Shown: positions 60,393 to 64,000 of the stretch, in pieces
How positions within the stretch are numbered: the first letter of the stretch is position 1
Layout of the letters: each line of letters opens with the position of its first letter
From: Alphaproteobacteria bacterium
GTDB lineage: Bacteria > Pseudomonadota > Alphaproteobacteria > Rhizobiales > Xanthobacteraceae
Assembly (NCBI GenBank): GCA_037200445.1
Contig: JBBCGH010000001.1
Location: 1,054,001-1,118,000 of the forward strand
Reading direction: 5' to 3'
Length of the DNA: 64,000 nucleotides
Notes under the pieces: model-generated
The model's input: the letters and a program-made list of their open reading frames with translations, nothing else
Database searches by the model: none
Told to the model about the DNA's origin: nothing
Translations under genes and position numbers: made by a program

Positions 60393-60986
60393 TCAGGGCT
60401 TGATCGCCTTGAAGGGCTCCACCTGGATCCGCTTGTCGGTCTTGGGCTCGTCGCCCTTGATCGGGATGGTCTTGGCGATCTTCCGCGCCGCGATGGTCTC
60501 GGTGTCCATCGTGGAAACCTCGCCGTTCTTGGGATTCGCGCTGTAGACCGCCACGACATCGAGCTCCGAGGCGCTGTTGAGCACGAGGAACCCGTCGATC
60601 GCCGTGAAGTCCACGCAAACGCCGTTGATCGGGCAGAAAAAATTGGCAATGTCGAAGCAGTTGATGGCGACCGCCTGGTCCGGGCCGAGAACGAACGACT
60701 TGTACGGCGTGATGCTGAAGCCTCCGGCCGTGTCGCCTGGGCTGCCGGAGAGCGCGAACTTGCGCGCCACCTCGATCTTCTTTTCCGTCGGATTGTGAAT
60801 GTTGATCAGCGTGCGGTAGCGGCCCGGCGCCATCGCATCGCCGAACCCGAAGTCGCCGAGCAGCGTGCACAGCGTCTTCACGGCGTATTGATAGGACGTC
60901 TTGAGTTGCGCGTGAGCGGGAGTCGATGCCGTCAACGCCAGTATCGCGAGGAAGAACATGACGAAGAGTGAACGTAAGCTGCGCAT
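60393..60986 (-). CDS. Exported hypothetical protein
   Basis: This 197-residue protein has a signal peptide (MRSLRSLFVMFFLAILALTASTPAHAQ). The mature part is mainly beta and carries cysteines at TLCTLLGD, NCFDIANFFCPINGVCVDF, probably disulphide-bonded. RTLINIHNPTEKKIEVARKFAL and GFLVLNSASELDVVAVYSA resemble immunoglobulin-like or adhesin-type sandwich strands. It stands alone, convergent with the DUF1428 gene and interrupting the stress-gene array. Function unknown; start at 60986 fits the signal peptide. Confidence 0.75.
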   Translation of the reverse strand: MRSLRSLFVMFFLAILALTASTPAHAQLKTSYQYAVKTLCTLLGDFGFGDAMAPGRYRTLINIHNPTEKKIEVARKFALSGSPGDTAGGFSITPYKSFVLGPDQAVAINCFDIANFFCPINGVCVDFTAIDGFLVLNSASELDVVAVYSANPKNGEVSTMDTETIAARKIAKTIPIKGDEPKTDKRIQVEPFKAIKP

Positions 60987-61138
60987 GAGAAGCCCCCGGG
61001 TTTGAATGGCCATGGAGTTTCGTGCGGGCCGCAATGCCCGCTGAGCTACGCTATGGTTGCATACACCAAAAAGCCCGTTCGGGCGAGCAAAGAATCCGCT
61101 TCGTTACGCCGCACCGGTTTTCAAACGAGAGGTCCCGC

Positions 61139-61798
61139 ATGTCGCTCACGCTGCATTTCCACCCGCTCTCCTCGTTCTGCCACAAGGTGCTGATCGCGCT
61201 GTACGAGAACGGTACTCCGTTCATGCCGAAGCTGGTCAATCTGCAGGACGAGAGCGAGCGCGCAGCGTTCCACGCACTATGGCCGGTCGGAAAGTTTCCG
61301 GTGCTGCAGGACGCGGCGCGCGACCGCATGGTGCCGGAGTCGAGCATCATCATCGAATATCTCGACCAGCATTATCCGGGCGCAACGAAGCTCATCCCCG
61401 GGGACCCCGAGCAATCGCGCGTGGTGCGCTTCGGCGACCGCTTTTACGATCTGCACATTCACCTGCACATGCAGAAGATCGTCGGTGACCGGCTGCGGCC
61501 CACCGGCGCAAAAGACCCGCATGGCGTCGCGGACGCGCGCACCCGCATGGCGGCGGCACTTGCCCTCGTCGAGAAGCAGATGCCGGGCCGCACCTGGGCC
61601 GCCGGCGAGACCTTCACAATGGCTGACTGCGCCGCCGCGCCGGCGCTGTTCTATGCCGACAAGGTTGCCCCGCTCGCCGGTCCGTATCCGAACGTCGCCG
61701 CCTATCTCGAGCGCCTCAAGCAGCGGCCGTCCTATGCGCGCACGCTGAAGGAGGCCGAGCCCTACTTCAAATTCTTCCCCAAGGAGGAGGCGGCGTAG
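61139..61798 (+). CDS. Glutathione S-transferase family protein
   Basis: This 219-residue protein has a thioredoxin-fold N-terminal domain (LTLHFHPLSSFCHKVLIALYENGTPF, with S/C at the catalytic position; VGKFPVLQD with the cis-proline; VPESSIIIEYLDQHYPG with the glutathione-contacting E-S). The helical C-terminal domain is MPGRTWAAGETFTMADCAAAPALFYA. It probably conjugates or reduces electrophiles. ATG at 61139; no ECF42-type promoter was found in front of it. Confidence 0.92.
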   Translation: MSLTLHFHPLSSFCHKVLIALYENGTPFMPKLVNLQDESERAAFHALWPVGKFPVLQDAARDRMVPESSIIIEYLDQHYPGATKLIPGDPEQSRVVRFGDRFYDLHIHLHMQKIVGDRLRPTGAKDPHGVADARTRMAAALALVEKQMPGRTWAAGETFTMADCAAAPALFYADKVAPLAGPYPNVAAYLERLKQRPSYARTLKEAEPYFKFFPKEEAA

Positions 61799-61827
61799 CC
61801 GTACGCGGAAAAAGTTCTCCGCCCCCG

Positions 61828-61857
61828 TGTCGATCTGCGCCCGCCCCATTCGTCGTC
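61828..61857 (+). promoter_or_regulatory. ECF42-type promoter B
   Basis: TGTCGA (61828-61833), 17-nt spacer, CGTCGTC (61851-61857), preceded about 20 bp upstream by GGAAAAAGTTCTC. Boxes and spacing are identical to promoters A and C. It lies 37 bp before the small secreted-protein gene that leads into a DGPF gene and a VOC gene. Confidence 0.75.
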
Positions 61858-61894
61858 TTGTCGAGAGGCTGGTTCCAAGCGACGGGTGGTTCCC

Positions 61895-62119
61895 ATGATC
61901 GAATTCAAGCTGCGGTTCTTCGTTGTGCCGGCGATCGCGCTGACCGTGCTCGCCATGCTGTACGCGCCGGCCGATGGCGGCCTGGCTGCGCCCGGCCAGT
62001 GTGGGCCCGCCGTGCGCATCGCCGACCCCGGCATCCGGGCGAGCTTCGTTGCGGCCGAGCGCCACCAGTCGCGCACCGCATCGGGGATTTGCGCGGTTCA
62101 CGCCAACAATCTGCGCTGA
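61895..62119 (+). CDS. Small exported hypothetical protein (74 aa)
   Basis: MIEFKLRFFVVPAIALTVLAMLYAPADGGLA is a probable signal peptide or anchor. The remainder (APGQCGPAVRIADPGIRASF, then SGICAVHANNLR) has two cysteines that could pair. It lies between promoter B and the first DGPF gene and is too short for a confident family call. A GTG at 61886 could extend it by three codons. Confidence 0.65.
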   Translation: MIEFKLRFFVVPAIALTVLAMLYAPADGGLAAPGQCGPAVRIADPGIRASFVAAERHQSRTASGICAVHANNLR

Positions 62120-62157
62120 GCGCAGCCGTCACATTCATTCACACGAGGAGCAATACG

Positions 62158-62577
62158 ATGCGTTTCATGGTGATCGTCAAGGCGACGAAAGACTCCGAGG
62201 CCGGCGAGATGCCGTCCGAGGAGATGCTTGGCGCAATGGCGAAGTTCAACGAGGAGATGGTCAAGGCCGGCATCATGCTCGACGGGGCCGGGCTGCAATC
62301 GAGCCAGAAGGGCGCGCGCATCCGCTTCGAAGGCGGCAAGCGCTCCGTGATCGATGGGCCGTTCGCCGAGACCAAGGAGCTGATCGCCGGCTACTGGATC
62401 ATCCAGGTGAAGAGCAAGGCTGAGGCGATCGAGTGGATGAAGCGCTGCCCAAATCCCTATAACGAGGACGGCGAGATCGAAATCCGCCAGTTCTTCGAGC
62501 TGGAGGACTTCGGCGAGAGCGCGGCCGTCGATCATCACAAGGCGGTCGGCGAGCAGATGGCGGCGCAGCAGAAATAG
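62158..62577 (+). CDS. DGPF/YCII-family protein (first)
   Basis: This 139-residue protein has the YCII-related fold: MRFMVIVKATKDSEAGEMPSEEMLGAMAKFNEEMVKAG, GGKRSVIDGPFAETKELIAGYWIIQVKS with the signature DGPFAETKE, then CPNPYNEDGEIEIRQFFE. Such proteins are genomic partners of ECF42 sigma factors. GAGGAG precedes the ATG. It is transcribed after the small exported protein from promoter B. Confidence 0.93.
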   Translation: MRFMVIVKATKDSEAGEMPSEEMLGAMAKFNEEMVKAGIMLDGAGLQSSQKGARIRFEGGKRSVIDGPFAETKELIAGYWIIQVKSKAEAIEWMKRCPNPYNEDGEIEIRQFFELEDFGESAAVDHHKAVGEQMAAQQK

Positions 62578-62622
62578 CCGCAATCGGAGCAGAGATTTCG
62601 AATAGGCAAACAGGAGACATTC

Positions 62623-63039
62623 ATGCAGACGCAGATTTACCTGGTCTTTGACGGCCGTACCGAGGAAGCGCTCGATTTCTACAAGAAGACGCTCGGCGTC
62701 GAAGTGCAGATGATGATGCGCTTCAAGGACGCGCCGGGCCCGCAGGATCCCAATTGTCCGCCGCCGAAGAATCCGAACGCCGTCATGCATTCGTCGTTCA
62801 AGCTGGGCGACCAGCAGGTGATGGCGTCCGACGGCGACAGCGGCGGCAAACCGGAGTTCAAGGGCTTCTCGCTCACCCTCGCTGTGGACACGGAAGCGCA
62901 AGCCGAGAAGCTGTTCGCCGCCTTGAGCGAAGGCGGAAACGTGAAACAGCCGTTGATCCCGACGTTCTTCTCACCCAAATTCGGGATTGTGCAGGACAAG
63001 TTCGGCGTCGGCTGGATGGTGCTGGTCAACCGGCCGTAG
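62623..63039 (+). CDS. VOC/PhnB-like protein (second)
   Basis: This 138-residue glyoxalase-fold protein (TQIYLVFDGRTEEALDFYKKTLGVEVQMMMRFKD, VMHSSFKLGDQQVMASDG, GGNVKQPLIPTFFSPKFGIVQDKFGVGWMV) is the PhnB-like group seen next to DGPF genes. It follows the first DGPF gene by 45 nt, with AGGAGA before the ATG. Substrate unknown. Confidence 0.92.
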   Translation: MQTQIYLVFDGRTEEALDFYKKTLGVEVQMMMRFKDAPGPQDPNCPPPKNPNAVMHSSFKLGDQQVMASDGDSGGKPEFKGFSLTLAVDTEAQAEKLFAALSEGGNVKQPLIPTFFSPKFGIVQDKFGVGWMVLVNRP

Positions 63040-63110
63040 CGCATGATCCCGAAAAAGCCTGCCCCGCACTTGATGCGGGGTGTGAAGCGGTTTTCGGACA
63101 AGATCATGCG
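63040..63110. repeat. Rhizobial-type palindromic element (GCATGATC...GATCATGC)
   Basis: CGCATGATC (63040-63048) and GATCATGCG (63102-63110) are exact inverted arms, with CCGAAAA and TTTTCGG inside and a central hairpin CCCCGCACTTGATGCGGGG. Elements with this arm sequence are widespread in Bradyrhizobium/Mesorhizobium-type genomes. It follows the VOC stop directly and may terminate that transcript. Confidence 0.8.
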
Positions 63111-63139
63111 CAAGAATTCACCGCGCCCTGGAGGATTGA

Positions 63140-63493
63140 ATGCCCTACATGCTGCTGGTGATGGAGCCCGCGGGGCAGCGCGAGGCGCGGCCGCTGCCGG
63201 AAGGCCATGAGGCCTATGACCGCATGGTACGTTTCGGCGAAGACCTGCGCGCCAGAGGATTTCTGAAGGCCTACGACTCGCTCGGCTCAACCGCAAAAGG
63301 CACGCGCGTGCAAGTGCGCAACGGCAAGCGCAGCATGGTCGACGGGCCGTTCGCCGAGGCGAAGGAGATCGTCGGCGGATTTTTTCTGCTCGACTGCTCA
63401 CGCGAGCAGGCGCTGGAGGCGGCTGCCGTCTGTCCGGCCGCCGAATTCGCCACCATCGAGGTGCGCGAGGTCGGGCCCTGCTGGGAGAAATGA
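63140..63493 (+). CDS. DGPF/YCII-family protein (second)
   Basis: This 117-residue protein starts MPYMLLVMEPAGQREARPLP and has GKRSMVDGPFAEAKEIVGGFFLLDC (DGPFAEAKE, one change from the usual signature) and a C-terminal CPAAEFATIEVREVGPCW. GGAGG lies 7 nt before the ATG. No TGTCGA/CGTCGTC promoter precedes it, so it probably relies on readthrough past the palindrome at 63040. Confidence 0.92.
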   Translation: MPYMLLVMEPAGQREARPLPEGHEAYDRMVRFGEDLRARGFLKAYDSLGSTAKGTRVQVRNGKRSMVDGPFAEAKEIVGGFFLLDCSREQALEAAAVCPAAEFATIEVREVGPCWEK

Positions 63494-63517
63494 AGCGCGA
63501 GAAAATTTCTCGTTCGC

Positions 63518-63547
63518 TGTCGACTCCGCCGGTCCCCGTTCGTCGTC
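63518..63547 (+). promoter_or_regulatory. ECF42-type promoter C
   Basis: TGTCGA (63518-63523), 17-nt spacer, CGTCGTC (63541-63547), with GAGAAAATTTCTC about 20 bp upstream. It matches promoters A and B exactly in both boxes and spacing. It lies 45 bp before the last DGPF gene and would also cover whatever follows the window. Confidence 0.75.
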
Positions 63548-63592
63548 ACCATAGCGGCGGAATCCTCCGCCCGAAGGCACGAGGGAAACAAG

Positions 63593-63994
63593 ATGCGCTT
63601 CATGGCTATCGTCAAACCCGGCAAGGACTACGAGGCGGGAAAGCCGCCGAACCCCGAGCTGATGGCTGCGATGGGACGGCTCTCTCAGGAGCAGCAGAAG
63701 CTCGGCGTTTTCGTCATGGGCGGCGGCCTGCTGCCGAGCGCGCAGGGACACAAGGTGCGGATGTCGGGCGGCAAGATCACCGTTACCGACGGGCCGTTCG
63801 CCGAGACCAAGGAGGTGATCGGCGGCTTTGCGATCCTCAACTATGCGAGCCACGCGGAAGCGATCGAAGGCGCGCGGCGGGTGGTGCAGATCCATGCCGA
63901 GCATGGCTACACGGAGCTCGAAATCGAGTTGCGTCCCATGATGGACCCCGCCGAATGCGGGCAGGCGCCGCAGCAGCAGGCCTCGGCGGCCTGA
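63593..63994 (+). CDS. DGPF/YCII-family protein (third)
   Basis: This 133-residue protein has MRFMAIVKPGKDYEAGKPPNPELMAAMGRLSQEQQKLGVFVMGGGLLPS, then GGKITVTDGPFAETKEVIGGFAILNYASHAEAIEGARRVVQIH and a Glu/Met-rich end. The DGPFAETKE signature is intact. It lies 45 bp downstream of promoter C and stops 6 bases before the window edge. In related loci the next gene is an ECF sigma factor; that cannot be seen here. Confidence 0.93.
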   Translation: MRFMAIVKPGKDYEAGKPPNPELMAAMGRLSQEQQKLGVFVMGGGLLPSAQGHKVRMSGGKITVTDGPFAETKEVIGGFAILNYASHAEAIEGARRVVQIHAEHGYTELEIELRPMMDPAECGQAPQQQASAA

Positions 63995-64000
63995 GGCCTT

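Overview
This 64 kb window is high-GC DNA from an alphaproteobacterium, most likely a Bradyrhizobium/Xanthobacteraceae-like member of the Hyphomicrobiales. That placement is inferred from the codon use, the abundance of branched-chain-type (Liv/HAAT) ABC transporters, rhizobial-style REP-like intergenic palindromes, a DctB/DctD-like pair and DGPF/YCII gene families. No rRNA, tRNA, CRISPR array, integrase or transposase was seen. It reads as ordinary chromosome with a few accessory islands.

Layout. (1) 1-7.5 kb: a probable quinate/shikimate catabolism locus. It has a QuiC-type 3-dehydroshikimate dehydratase fused to an HPPD-like domain (cut by the window edge), a divergent GntR/FCD regulator, an NAD-type shikimate/quinate dehydrogenase and a complete Liv-type ABC importer. 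A repeated GntR-like operator lies at both promoters. (2) 7.7-14.9 kb: a small secreted protein, HiPIP, SDR and a second Liv-type importer in which permease LivM and both ATPases LivG and LivF are one 841-residue polypeptide, followed by a 3-hydroxyacyl-CoA-dehydrogenase-like enzyme. (3) 15-24.3 kb: a CodA-like deaminase with an altered active site, a BtuCDF/FecBCD-type metal-chelate importer with two binding proteins, a parallel beta-helix protein and a molybdate operon (mop, unknown protein, modA, modB, modC) in which the TOBE/Mop domain is a separate gene. (4) 24.7-26.6 kb: a lower-GC HEAT-repeat/TIR protein, a candidate anti-phage effector. (5) 26.7-41 kb: GMC oxidoreductase, Yip1 protein, AceE-like transketolase, TSUP exporter, serine hydrolase, Pit/DUF47 phosphate uptake, MepA, an L,D-transpeptidase, a PRC-barrel protein, an orphan binding protein, a DUF4258/DUF2283 toxin-antitoxin-like pair and lepA.

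(6) 41.3-50.6 kb: a DctB/DctD-like two-component system directly upstream of a tripartite heavy-metal-type RND efflux operon. A textbook sigma-54 -24/-12 promoter with an upstream palindrome lies between them, so the 'Dct' pair probably controls efflux rather than dicarboxylate uptake. The RND pump gene carries a one-base frameshift near its 3' end. (7) 50.6-56.1 kb: an OprB-like porin, an outer-membrane-like protein, a 700-bp gene-free, hairpin-dense stretch, a HIBADH-family dehydrogenase and a GAF/HisKA_2 histidine kinase.

(8) 56.2-64 kb: an array of small stress-type enzymes: an autoregulated-looking ArsR repressor, four SRPBCC/AHSA1 proteins, two VOC/PhnB proteins, three DGPF (YCII) proteins, DUF899, DUF1428 and a GST. 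Three intergenic regions here carry the same promoter, TGTCGA-17 nt-CGTCGTC, with an A-tract just upstream. This matches what is known of ECF42-type sigma factors, whose genes sit next to DGPF genes. I predict that the gene immediately right of the window is that ECF sigma factor and that these promoters define its regulon.
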